Part shown: piece after piece, positions 30,746-40,465 of the stretch | Layout of the letters: each line of letters opens with the position of its first letter | Numbering within the stretch: the first letter of the stretch is position 1 | Source: Hydractinia symbiolongicarpus | Taxonomy: Eukaryota; Cnidaria; Hydrozoa; Anthoathecata; Hydractiniidae | Reading direction: 5' to 3' | DNA: 64,000 nt | Assembly (NCBI RefSeq): GCF_029227915.1 | Contig: NC_079876.1 | Location: 6,202,001 to 6,266,000, forward strand | Made by a program: the position numbers and the translations under genes | Notes under the pieces: generated by a model | Database searches by the model: none | Told to the model about the DNA's origin: nothing | The model's input: the letters and a program-made list of their open reading frames with translations, nothing else

Positions 30746-31335
30746 CTAGGCGATCTTGTACCTTCTAGGATGCTCCAGTCTTACGTACAAGCAAGCATGC
30801 TTGGACTTTTTGAGCTGAGCTTTGATAGTCTCCCAGTCGCTGATCATATTGGTTCCCTCGTCGACGAGTTTCATGTCTGATCGTTCGTGGGGGTACCACA
30901 TGAACAACTTCTTTTTTGCCTTCGAAGGTTCTTCGGCAAGGCGGTATACGACTGCGTTAGTAGCCAAAGACTGTGTTTGCGATGTCTACCACTGATGGCA
31001 AGCTCAAGCAGGGATTGACGTTTTTTGTCGAGACTCTCGTCGGCTATCATATCGTCAACGATAAACAACGTCTCTTCGTCCGCTAGCCGCTTCGATAATT
31101 GCTCGATCCAATAAAATAGCTGGTCACCAGGATCTATAAGGAACACGTAGTCATCCCTCCATAGCGAGGATCTCTCTTGATAGGTCTTGTTCCAGCGGAG
31201 GGTAGGGCAGAGAATGACAATGTTGTCGAAATGCTGCCTATACTCGTTCTCAAGCAAATCCAGGACACGCTGCGTCTTGCCACAGCTTGTCGGCCCTGTG
31301 AAGATTGCCGTATGCGGGTCTTTGACAATATCCAT
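30746..31335 (-). pseudogene. A32-like DNA-packaging ATPase, frameshifted
   Basis: Starts at 31335 directly after GAATAAA. It has Walker A (FTGPTSCGKT, near residue 12), Walker B (TLFIVDDM), and SGRHRKHSLWLLTQSYTALP typical of A32/FtsK-HerA-type packaging ATPases of Polintons and large DNA viruses. The first frame ends at 30871. A second frame open to 30746 carries the family-like C-terminus (SKHACLYVRLEHP). The break lies at an A-run near 30915-30925. ATPases of this type pump DNA into capsids. Confidence 0.8.
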
Positions 31336-31388
31336 TTTATTCTGTATTGCTTTGTGTTTGCCTAGTGGCAGACATAAACCTTAAAACT

Positions 31389-31429
31389 GGGGTAGAGTTG
31401 GCACAGGAATCCTGTGCCAACTCTACCCC
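31389..31429. terminator. Perfect 20-bp-stem hairpin
   Basis: GGGGTAGAGTTGGCACAGGA faces its exact complement across one base. It lies between the 80-aa gene and the ATPase gene, both on the minus strand. Confidence 0.6.
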
Positions 31430-31489
31430 TTATCATGACGGCAAAATTGTGTATATTTCAGAGCCTGGTTTGTACCAGCTGGAACTGTG

Positions 31490-31506
31490 TTTACCCTCGA
31501 GGTAAA
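31490..31506. terminator. Short hairpin after 80-aa gene
   Basis: TTTACC-CTCGAG-GTAAA symmetry about 10 bases past the stop at 31516. Confidence 0.35.
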
Positions 31507-31515
31507 TGTGGTCAA

Positions 31516-31758
31516 CTATTTTGGAGGCATCATGGAACGCTTATACCACCCTTGTTTTATCGCGTAATCGTCGAATAATATCGCTCCTGTCATATAGCCA
31601 GCGAGCTTCAAGCCGTCCTCCATGTCCATCTTGGCCCCCGGTCTAGAAACTCCCAGAGCTTTTTTCGCGCCTAGCGCCAAGACAATAGTATAGGATACTA
31701 GTCTGACAGATTCCCACAAGGAATCGACGACTTCTTTCTGATACTCTTTGCTGCTCAT
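31516..31758 (-). CDS. 80-aa small membrane protein
   Basis: The ATG directly follows CCTTAATAA. SVRLVSYTIVLALGAKKALG and YMTGAILFDDYAIKQG give one or two hydrophobic segments; the C-terminus is basic. No known family. Confidence 0.55.
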   Translation of the reverse strand: MSSKEYQKEVVDSLWESVRLVSYTIVLALGAKKALGVSRPGAKMDMEDGLKLAGYMTGAILFDDYAIKQGWYKRSMMPPK

Positions 31759-31817
31759 TTATTAAGGTTATCGCATCTTAAAAATGTCGATATGACGCCC
31801 TTCCGCTGACACGGTCG

Positions 31818-31976
31818 CTAGGAGATCGCGTTGCTTTTGCGTGGTGTGTCGACCTCATCGAATGTAGCTGTAATCTCACTCACCTTTATTAATACCCTTC
31901 TATAGCGCAAAAAGCAGAGCACGATCAAGACGTACGGAAGAATTATTGCTACAGTGAGGCCTATGTCGTTCATCAT
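31818..31976 (-). CDS. 52-aa single-pass membrane protein
   Basis: Starts MMNDIGLTVAIILPYVLIVL, a clear membrane segment, followed by a basic stop-transfer region (RYRRVLIK) and a polar tail. The start is preceded by AAAAATAAAA, like the other genes of the element. It is 60 bp upstream of the 80-aa gene. Confidence 0.55.
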   Translation of the reverse strand: MMNDIGLTVAIILPYVLIVLCFLRYRRVLIKVSEITATFDEVDTPRKSNAIS

Positions 31977-32009
31977 TTTTATTTTTCAAAACAAAACCCT
32001 CGCAAGGGA

Positions 32010-32330
32010 ACCCTCCGGGGTTTTTGTTGTTGTTTTTGTTGTTGTTGTTTGAACCCAGAGGGTTTTTGATTCTGTGAGTATACCACTCAGAGTCTTTGGT
32101 TCACCATATCCAAGGTGTTTTTCAGTGCTGTCCTGCTTTGCAGGCTTAGCGTGCTTGCTCTTTATACTCTATACAGAATGTCTATACAGAATGTCTATAC
32201 AGAATGTCGTGCTTGTACTACGCATTAACGAAACCCACCTTTTTAAGTGAGCACTTTCAGAGGCCGTTCCTAGCACTGACATTTAACCGGCATTTTGGCG
32301 CAATTTTTCCCGACTGGCACATTTTTTCCC
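32010..32330. other. Intergenic region with short tandem repeat
   Basis: Holds a GTTGTTTTT-rich stretch, palindromic words around 32050-32095, and three copies of TATACAGAATGTC (about 32172-32208). It separates the small membrane genes from the polymerase 3' side. Confidence 0.5.
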
Positions 32331-32528
32331 GTCGTGGCACATTGTGTGGGAGAAACCGGGGCGAGACGGCCGCTTCCAGCTAGGACGTGCTCTCGCCCGC
32401 GCACTCCTACCCTTCCGCCAGGATCTAAGCCTGCTCCCACAATTTTACTATAATTTGAGCTTCGTATATAGGTTATTCATTATCACCTTGAGTACTACCT
32501 GTGTGAAAATTCACGCATCACCGGTTAG

Positions 32529-32606
32529 CTCATTTGCCTCATCATACAGAAAACCTCTTGATTATTCAAAAATGTTTATCATTTCTGAATCGATGAGGCA
32601 AATGAG
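32529..32606. terminator. 15-bp-stem hairpin with 48-base loop
   Basis: CTCATTTGCCTCATC and its exact reverse complement. It lies downstream of the polymerase gene. Confidence 0.45.
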
Positions 32607-32656
32607 TTTGATCTTGTTGCTACAGCTTTATACTGATGAGGAGTGACTCGAAGTTG

Positions 32657-32682
32657 GTTGAAAATTTAAAATATTTTTCAAC
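32657..32682 (-). terminator. Hairpin just after polymerase stop
   Basis: GTTGAAAA and TTTTTCAAC flank an AT-rich loop, about 6 bases beyond the polymerase stop (32688). Confidence 0.5.
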
Positions 32683-32687
32683 GCGAC

Positions 32688-35600
32688 CTACAACTCTAGC
32701 GGTACTGTATGTACGCCATCATCGAGTACCTTTCGCTTGTCATAAAAAGCCGAGAGGCCCAGCTTGTTTTGTTCGTACGTAACCATCCCCTGGTTGCGAA
32801 CCCGGAAACCTACGTTTTTGGCCATGTCAATAGAGCCATTCAACGCGTTCTTATACCTCTCCCATGTCAAAGAGTTCTGCTTCTTCGACATGCCTTTACA
32901 GGAGAATTTTGTGCCCTCTTTCCCTTGAACGAAATAGCACTTGGTTGTGTCAGCGATTATTCGATGACCTATAAATTCCGGTTTGAATAGCCCTCCCGTT
33001 CGACTCGAGTACTTATCAGTGACGAGCCAGTTTTTTACGTCTTTGTCGTACTCGTCAAGCAGTTCAAGGCGAACGACATCTCGTAACTCTTCTCCAGAGA
33101 TGGCAAAATAGGCACTGTCCGTATCCATATACACATACTCAAAGTCTCGACGATCCACGTACTTGTCAATGAAGTCGTAGTAAAATTCCAGCAAGCGCAA
33201 TTTGGCCAGCTGGTACACCGCAATGCCGCACTGGTACGCTCTGTCGATATGCACCTTTTTCTTTCCTTCTCGGATCTCGTAAGCATCACCTATCTCTTCA
33301 AGATCTTCAAGGTACGGCGATCTCATCGCTGCATCCACCTTCTTTTCATCTCTCGTAAAGGTGGTGTTCGCGTGCCTCGCTTGATCTTCGATCATTTTTC
33401 CGTAGAACGAGGTCCCTTTCAGCTTTGCCGTATCTCCAGCAATACGCTTGTCAGGATCCTTATCGTCTTGTCGTCGTGCATCCGCAATTTCTTCCGGAAA
33501 CCACGCAAACGGTTTACCTCGTTTGTACTTGATGAACTGGTGAAACGCTGTCACCTTCAGGCCATGGTCAAGGTACCACGAGAGCAAGGATGTAAACAGC
33601 AAGATCTTTTCAGCTTTCATCAACCCTAGGAGCTTACGTGTGCCTGAAATACGTTTGCGCCCTGTTGCTTTTAGGTACTCGTGCATGTGCTCGGGGATTT
33701 GATCGTCGGGTATCTCCTTGACCACAAATAGCGGAGACATTTCGCTGAATTTGTCATACAGTTCCAGAGGGACTTCGATGTCGACCTGCGCAAAACCAAA
33801 GAGGGATCCATTTTGCATACCTTCTATCAATAGTCTGATGTTGTGCTCAGCCGTGGGTGTGGGCACCTTGATCAGCTTCTCTATACCACATGGAAAGTAG
33901 TTCATCAACCTACTCGGGTACAGCAAGTTTGCGTCGTACCCTAGAATGGTCTTGCACTTCCGTGGCTCCTGGTAGATGTGGGATCTGATACCCGTCACGT
34001 CTCTCTCGTGGTACCTACAGAACACGATGGCAGGCCCTCCCACCATGCCCGTCTGCAAGAGCTCGTAGGCCTCATTCTTCGTGCACTCAGTGCAAGCCTT
34101 TTGCACCTTTTTGCACGCCTTGCAGCCCTCCCCTTCGCACGGTTTGCTTTCACACTTGTTCTTGCATGGTTCTCCTGGAGCGTATAGCTCTAGCTTTGGA
34201 TTCAATCGTAGAGACTTGTTCAAGACGTAGCCCATCGATACGCCTGGAATGCTTACCGCGTCTTTCAAAATGTCTATCTCGTCGTCGTAGTACTGCAGCC
34301 TTGTCTTGTCCTCGGCTTCGATGAATGGTTCCACGTCGGCTAAATTATACTCACGCAACCAGTCCATCATGGTGACGCAGCCTCGCTTGTAAAACTCTGC
34401 ACGGAATGTTTCATACTCTTCAGGAGAGAGGGTGTTTTTCCCACTAAGACTGCTATAGAAGTGTTTGTACGCCACGGGTCCGACGTGGGTTAGCTTGTCA
34501 TAGCTTGTCAGCCACTCGTATGGGAACACCAGCTTATCGAGCTTGCAATCCAGAGACTTGCACCATAGGTCGTAGCTCATACCAGGAGCTATAAAATTTT
34601 TGATATCGAGAAATTTGAACCTCGAGGTCGTAAATAACATGTAGTTGTTGTCTTTCTTCGCCACTTTGATCTTTTTGCTATCGTCTTTGGTAATTTGATC
34701 GACAAAGTACCGCTTGATCATGTTCAGGTCATACTTGCCACTGTTGAAGCCGATCACGGGCACTTGGCCCACTCACGCGTCCCATGCATTCTGAGTCTTG
34801 TCCGAAAGCATGTCAAAATCATCGGGTCTCGGGTACATTCTCTCCACCTCTTCCACAATGAGGGCGTGTCTCTTTTCGAGCTGCTCCACAAATCGTTTAA
34901 CCAAGATCTTGGGATCATCATGCTCCAGGAACGTTGGATCTCCGTTCAGACTATCGTGAATGGCGACGCTGACCGGCACATGCTCCGAGATGTATGTTAG
35001 ATCGGATGTTTGCCGCTGGTGTAAAGGTGCTAGCAGGGCCTCAAAATCAAACACGATGTAGTGAGGGTAGGGTCGAAATTCTTTCTTAAAGTACCTCTTG
35101 GCTTGGGGTGGGTTCTCACACTCCCACACTGTCACGAGGTTGTGGCCAAGTTTTCAGATGCCTTCCTCCTTTGACTTGGTGGCAATATATCGATTTTTGT
35201 TCGTGTTTGTTCCTTGGCAGGGGCATCCGTGCCACTTGCAACCGTGGTACTCATAGACTGTCTCAGTCTCTGGCTCATAGCCGTCTACCTTGTAGACCTC
35301 GTCCCCAAAATCATTTCGTATCACACGCTCTCCTCCATGCCCACATAGCGCGTGATGGATGTGTCTTCCCGATTTTAGCGACATGTATTCTATCCACTGA
35401 GAAGCAGCGTAGCTGAAGCCCTCACCGTAAAAGACCTTCTCTGACTTGCTAGGCATGCGCTTGACCTTTTCGCCTTTGCAGATGATAGTCGGCTTTTTTC
35501 CTTCACACTCTTTCTTTGTGTGCCTTGTGAGATGACAGACTTGCGTGAATCGTTGTTTGCAGACGATGCACTTCCAGTGTTGCGTTAAAACATCTATCTT

Positions 35601-36715
35601 TTTAATGTAAAAACAGTGTCCATCCAACATACCGAGGTTGATCGTGTCTAAATCTTTTTTGTATTGATTCTGACCGTACACGAGTCTCCAGGATGCCTTT
35701 TCAGAGTTTGTCAGGGGTTCAAAGACTCTGATGTTAATCTTGAAGCGCTTTGCTATCCCCTCAAAGTCAACGAGCTTCGTAGCACGTACATCTTCCCTCT
35801 TTAGTTTGGGATTCTCGTAGTATTCGCGTGCTAGTGCGAGAGCTGGCCTTGTAAGGTACTCTGTTCCACGTTCTACCCCGCCCCTCTTTTCGATGGCTAG
35901 GCATCGCCACATAGGTTGTCCGTTCGCTCTTCTTTACCATCCACGGCGTAGATGCACCTCTTCTTTCGCAACCAGTCTGATAAAGGTCCACAACCTAACA
36001 GGGGCTCCCTCGTAGAGATGATCTTGATCTGCACATGGTTGAAGACTATTTTCCCTTCGTACGATCCTGGGGTCTCGATTGTTCTTTCTGGTGGCAAGTA
36101 CGCCTTCCCCCAAAACTCATGATCTCCTAGATCTAATCGCTGCATTTCGCATTTTTCGATAAAGGCTTCGATGTCAGCTAGGCTCGTAAGCGATCCTTCG
36201 CTTCCCTTGCTCTTGTGATACGGAGCCGTGCCACCTCCTGCTTCGTAGATAGTGCAAGCAAAACTGTAGACTACCTTGACTCTCATGTCTTTGTAGGGCG
36301 TAATTTTTCGCATGATGGCCTCCGCCAGTGGCTGATTAAGGTTCTTGTTGAACCGCCATGTCTTGACACGATTTCCGTCTTCCAACATCTGTGTGTCATT
36401 CTCATCAAATAATTGCTGAACATCCTCGACGCCTTCGGATCGGTTTTTCTCTTGTGGGAACATGTGCTTGATGTCTTCGACTCCACTGTATTCGTCTTGT
36501 ATGTCTCCAGCATCGTAAAAGTCCTCTCGAGCTATGGTTTCGATTTCGTTGTGCAGCGTCGTCCTTCCAGCAATTTGTTCCCTTGCTCTGTTATAATAAG
36601 AAGTAACAGTGTCTCGCACGCTCTGTAGTCGATCTGCAAGAGCATCGCGAGTTGCTGCTACTGGCGCTGATATGGCGTTATATATTTTGCTAATTGCATT
36701 CTTGAACCAAGTCAT
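32688..36715 (-). pseudogene. polB: Protein-primed-type DNA polymerase B, three breaks
   Basis: Four open pieces in gene order: 36715-35897, 35912-35154, 35135-34773, 34772-32688. The N-terminal piece begins MTWFKNAISKIYNA. A zinc finger (CIVCKQRFTQVCHLTRH) and the YHGCKWHGCPC motif typical of Polinton polymerases follow. Exo I (FDFEA) is in the third piece. The fourth holds Exo II (FNSGKYDLN), Exo III (YNLAD), a Cys-rich insert (residues 203-230), palm A (DANLLYPS), B (KLKGTSFYG) and C (YMDTDSAY). The first two pieces are in different frames (shift near 35905). The other breaks are in-frame TGA codons at 35154-35156 and 34773-34775. Both TGAs suit CpG decay. It would copy the element from protein primers; the long N-terminal part might hold the terminal protein (inference). 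Confidence 0.9.
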
Positions 36716-36775
36716 TTCTATTTATTATATACAGATTTTAGACCTTCGGAGTTTTTTTTGAAGTGGACAAAATTT

Positions 36776-36966
36776 GAGTAGGGAATTTCCCTATTCAAAC
36801 AGATTTGTCGAGTGCCGTCATGATGTCACGTGACTTGTTTACTCATTTGAGGCATGATGAAATCTGTGACGTCACAGATTTTTTTAGGGGTCTAAAGCAG
36901 CGTTTTTTGATAGGGTTTTGACCGTTGAAAACCTAAAACCTGTATATATTCATCCCCTACTCTAGC
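36776..36966 (-). repeat. Right terminal inverted repeat of virus-like element
   Basis: Mirror of the left terminus. Weak similarity continues inward to the polymerase start, so both repeats end in a promoter-like box and the same first eight codons (MTWFKNAI). Confidence 0.92.
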
Positions 36967-36976
36967 TACCTAAGCT

Positions 36977-37081
36977 CAACCTCGATCCCAGGGCTCTTTT
37001 CTCTCTTTTTAATATAAGGACGATTTCTGCGTCGACATCCTTATATCAAAAAGAGAGAAAAGAGCCCTGCGATCGAGGTTG
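36977..37081. mobile_element. Foldback MITE with CAACCTCG ends
   Basis: About 45-bp inverted arms (CAACCTCGAT, CAGGGCTCTTTTCTCTC, ATATAAGGA). CCTAAG occurs on both sides (36969-36974, 37083-37088), so it landed next to the right flank of the virus-like element. Relatives with the same CAACCTCG...CAGGGC ends lie near 19.65, 57.3 and 58.5 kb. Confidence 0.8.
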
Positions 37082-37203
37082 GCCTAAGTTCTTCCACCAG
37101 AGAAAATAAATATCTCTTTTTTGTTTTTTATAGCGGTTCTCTTTCAACAAAAAAATGACAAAAACTCATTTACTGAATGCGATGTTTTTTTTCTCTCTCG
37201 AGT

Positions 37204-37219
37204 CCATCATCGGGCGCCA
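37204..37219 (-). other. Retrotransposon primer-binding site
   Basis: Minus strand reads TGGCGCCCGATGATGG, the form of a tRNA primer-binding site, directly after the putative LTR and upstream of the BEL gag on the same strand. Confidence 0.6.
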
Positions 37220-37471
37220 ATTTACAATTCGGAAATTGTAATATAAAATTTATAAAGGGACTCGGAGAAGACGGACACATTTCGTTCGTTCAAAACTACC
37301 AACTGGCTTCTTCTTCAAAAAACACGAGGTTAAAAAAAACCATGCGGCAACAAATTTACATAACAATACAGAAGAAGAACTAGCCAATCACATTAATAAT
37401 AAAAACAATACAAACACAATATATACAACATCAACCAATCAAAATAAGTTTTCAACTTTTACGTCATAACA
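37220..37471 (-). mobile_element. Putative BEL/Pao 5' LTR
   Basis: Begins TGTTATGACGT on the minus strand at 37471 and ends at the primer-binding site, about 250 bp. With the gag at 20.8 kb it shows that the virus-like element inserted in the retrotransposon leader. The opposite LTR was not found, so the borders are approximate. Confidence 0.5.
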
Positions 37472-38940
37472 GTCCACCTTCTTCTGCAGATCAGGCTAGT
37501 TATAGCTAGAGATACGGCTAAGCTGAATCAAAGGAAATGAGATGACAGATGCTTGTACCTTCAAGGTGTTGTCTGGGTAAGCGTTGATTACATAATCAAG
37601 TGAGCACAAGTTGAGTAGCTTCTCATACTGGAATTTACTATATGATTATCTCCTCAAATATGCAGACCGTGAGATTTGAGTATATCTACATGGTACTGAT
37701 GTGGATTATTTTCCAATCCCAGGAGAAAAACTGTGCCAGAAACGTCTAAAGGTATATGAAAGTACGTATAAAATACGCTTATGAACGAGGAGCTTTCTAG
37801 TCGATGATGTGTTTAAAGCAAATTTCATGGACGTTAGAATGATTGACTTGATAGCCAAGTACTACTTAGTAGCAGGAAAAAAAGTCACAAAATTCATATG
37901 GAAGGACAAGTAGAAAAGACAAAATGAATTGACTTGGTAGCGGTATGTAAACGTCTTTATGAGGCACCGTGATACTGGGAAAAAAACAGGTTTCAGTGTA
38001 CATGATCATGGTGTGGTTACGCATAAGAAACACAAACTAGGGCTTTCAACCTTCTGCATAAAATGCTTGCTTGTTAATTTTTGGATTTTTGAGTCGCTAG
38101 TGCCAAATAGATACGGAAAGAATTCCATTTTATATTGATTTGTCAAATTGTCCATCCAACATCGTTTGAATTTTGTAACAGGCTCTATGGCATATGAAGT
38201 GTTCTAACAGATGATATTCACATATATCTCTTAGAGTTCCAAAGTGTCAAAATGAGTTTGTGTACGCCCTTAGTACGCCGTAGAGACAAACACATGAAAG
38301 ACGTGAAAAGGCGGCGCACACAATGTATACAAATGTTAAGATGAGCAAACATGCTAAGAGTCACAACCTATTTAAACAACTCCTGCTGTACCGGCACGGG
38401 AATAGCAACTTTCGTTTTGCAAATCGCAGACTGCGGTGTACTTTGTGCCATTACTCGTTAAGAGAATCGACAGTGCATTGCACATCTTTCCTTTCGAATA
38501 TTCATAATGTACATAATGACAATGTTTATCCATTATTACCCGGCTAAAAGGGCGGCATCAATCGCGCAATGCAATTGGTTAGAACATAGTTGATAGTTTT
38601 TGTCTATCAACTATGGTTAGAACTTACGTCATAGCGAGCAATATTCTATGATATTGCCCGCTACCATAGCAACCGTGTTTAAAGTGTAAATATGGTATCA
38701 TTAAATGTAAATAAACACGGAAAAAAGTAAACAAAACGCGAAACAGAAGTGAAACTTACTTTCATCTTTTAAAGAATTCTAGGTTGTAGCTGCAATAAAA
38801 ACCTGTAATGTTTACACGATATTATACTTAAAAAAAGTATTTTTCGTTCGAATGTAAAACTAGAGAATGTAAAGACATGGTTTCTACATCCTGCTTATAA
38901 TGTTATAGTTTTTGTCGTAAAATGCAGCACCCGGATAATC
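37472..38940. other. No recognised genes
   Basis: AT-rich. A 12-bp-stem hairpin (CATAGTTGATAG and its complement) lies near 38585-38616. Open frames here are short and unrecognised. Confidence 0.3.
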
Positions 38941-38946
38941 CATCCA

Positions 38947-39075
38947 TATAATAACTGTTTATTTTGTGCAATACCTTCGAATATTGACCTCTCTCACGTA
39001 TTTCCCTCGCAAGCTTGGGCAATACTTTCACGTCGGTCAATATTCTCCAGTATTGCGCTCATAAACAGTTATTAT
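38947..39075. mobile_element. Foldback (MITE-like) repeat
   Basis: ATAATAACTGTTTAT with its complement ATAAACAGTTATTAT, and inner pairs such as GAATATTGACC/GGTCAATATTC, give a long interrupted stem. Confidence 0.6.
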
Positions 39076-39115
39076 AGGGTTATTACTTTTAGTCATATTT
39101 TCACTTCTACACATA

Positions 39116-39206
39116 GACAAGTATGACACCCATCGGACAAACTTGACACCCATCGGACAAATTTGACACCCATCGGACAAACTTGACACCCATTGGAAAA
39201 ACTTGA
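39116..39206. repeat. 20-bp tandem repeat, four units
   Basis: Unit is CTTGACACCCATCGGACAAA with few changes between copies. Confidence 0.9.
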
Positions 39207-40465
39207 CTGCAATATGTGTGCGTAGCATTACTACAACTCATCAGATACAAAACAATTGTTTAAAACCTCCAAAAGACATACCAGATTGTTCTCTACCAAC
39301 ATTTGCGAGAATTTCTACAGGTTCCCAAATCGGGAACTGCTCCCAAATTTTTAAAAAAGCAAAAAATGCTACTAGCATGTTCACTGCAGCGTTTTTTTAT
39401 TTGCCACAAAGACACAATGAGCCAACCTTCTCCCCTATAGATTGTGAACAGTACAAGGGCGGAAGCATCACTGATGCTTTTTACAGGTATATTCTGCTGT
39501 TCTCAGACACACAAACACCTTTCGCCACATTTCTCATACCAGGACAATCACGCAGATAGACGGTTCGCGCAGCCTTGTATTCTTGGAATAAAAGCAGGTT
39601 GAAATGACGAAGCACTTGATACTCGTTGTACAATTTTGTTTCTTGATGTGCAAGGTAATCACATCACTGGCTTTTTGTTCCGCTTCTTGAAAGCCGTTAT
39701 TACCGGTCGATAGCTAACAAACAGAGCATAGTTCTGATTCTACGGTGAACGGAATGATCAAAACACCCTGTATGTAGTTAAGTCTATTGTGATCTACTTA
39801 AAGAATGCCATGAGAAAAAATTCGGTTTAAGCAACTTGTACGATGGCCCCTATGGCTCACTTCTCTTCTCAATAAAAACACTTCTCTTCTTAGTCAAAAC
39901 ACTTCTCTTCTGTATAAAAACACTTCTCTTCTGTATAAAAACACTTCTCTTCTGTATAAAAAACTTCTCTACTTTGATACCTAAAGTTCTCTTCCGTTCG
40001 AAACACTTCTCTTCCAAGTGCAAAACACTTCTCTTCCATAAGCTCGAAAATTTCCCAGACTGAATCTGGTCCTTAATATATGAATTTATTCAAATATTGT
40101 TTATGAATAAATGGCACACCCCAGGCCCTGCGCATAGGAAATTTTGGACCCAGTAAAGTTTGCATAAATTCTTACGGGGGCATATGAACGTTTCTACAAA
40201 GTTAGATTTTTCGCGGGAAAAACTTTGCGAAATTTTAAGCTATATTCTTATACGGTTCCAGAAGCGTAATACGAGATAGCTTTTTTTATCTAGTGTGCGG
40301 GAATAAACATTGATTGTGATGTCTGTTAGGAACAGAACTCGTGGTTTTCAAAAAACAAGATATTTTTTTTGCAGCAATAAACATTGTGATGTTTGTTGGG
40401 AAAAGAACTTGTGGTTTTCAAAAAAGAAGATATATATATTTCTAAAACCCAAGCATTTTACATTG

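Larger units (their letters stand above)
20889..36966. mobile_element. Virus-like (Polinton/PLV-type) element, 16.1 kb
   Basis: Bounded by inverted repeats (20889-21119 and 36776-36966) with outer sequence AGCTAGAGTAGGGG. The 10-bp word TACCTAAGCT occurs at both ends (20883-20892, 36967-36976). It overlaps the termini, so the exact target-site duplication cannot be fixed. Gene content: protein-primed-type DNA polymerase B, A32-like ATPase, capsid-like protein, KilA-N/MSV199-like protein, ankyrin protein, OB-fold and SAP-like candidates, and several membrane proteins. All genes are intronless, and base composition is clearly richer in GC than the flanks. No integrase, transposase or adenovirus-type protease was found. 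Several genes are broken. Confidence 0.85.

Noticed and set aside
30563-30880. Plus-strand frame with DRLAA copy near the ATPase
   Set aside because: It spans a palindrome, a repeat cluster and antisense ATPase sequence; no box or continuation supports a gene.
32709-34187. Several plus-strand frames over the polymerase
   Set aside because: Antisense shadows of a strongly coding minus-strand gene.
21244-35156. TGA read as Trp in the virus-like element
   Set aside because: One TGA in the ankyrin gene stands at a Trp position, but the two polymerase TGAs do not suit Trp, a TAA and a TAG also interrupt genes, and there are frameshifts. Decay explains all of these.
20889-36966. Bacterial or phage contamination
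   Set aside because: The element is embedded between two halves of a BEL/Pao retrotransposon, with direct repeats at its borders.
39203-39559. 118-codon open frame
   Set aside because: No recognisable motif, no clear promoter or splice context; may be chance or a decayed exon.
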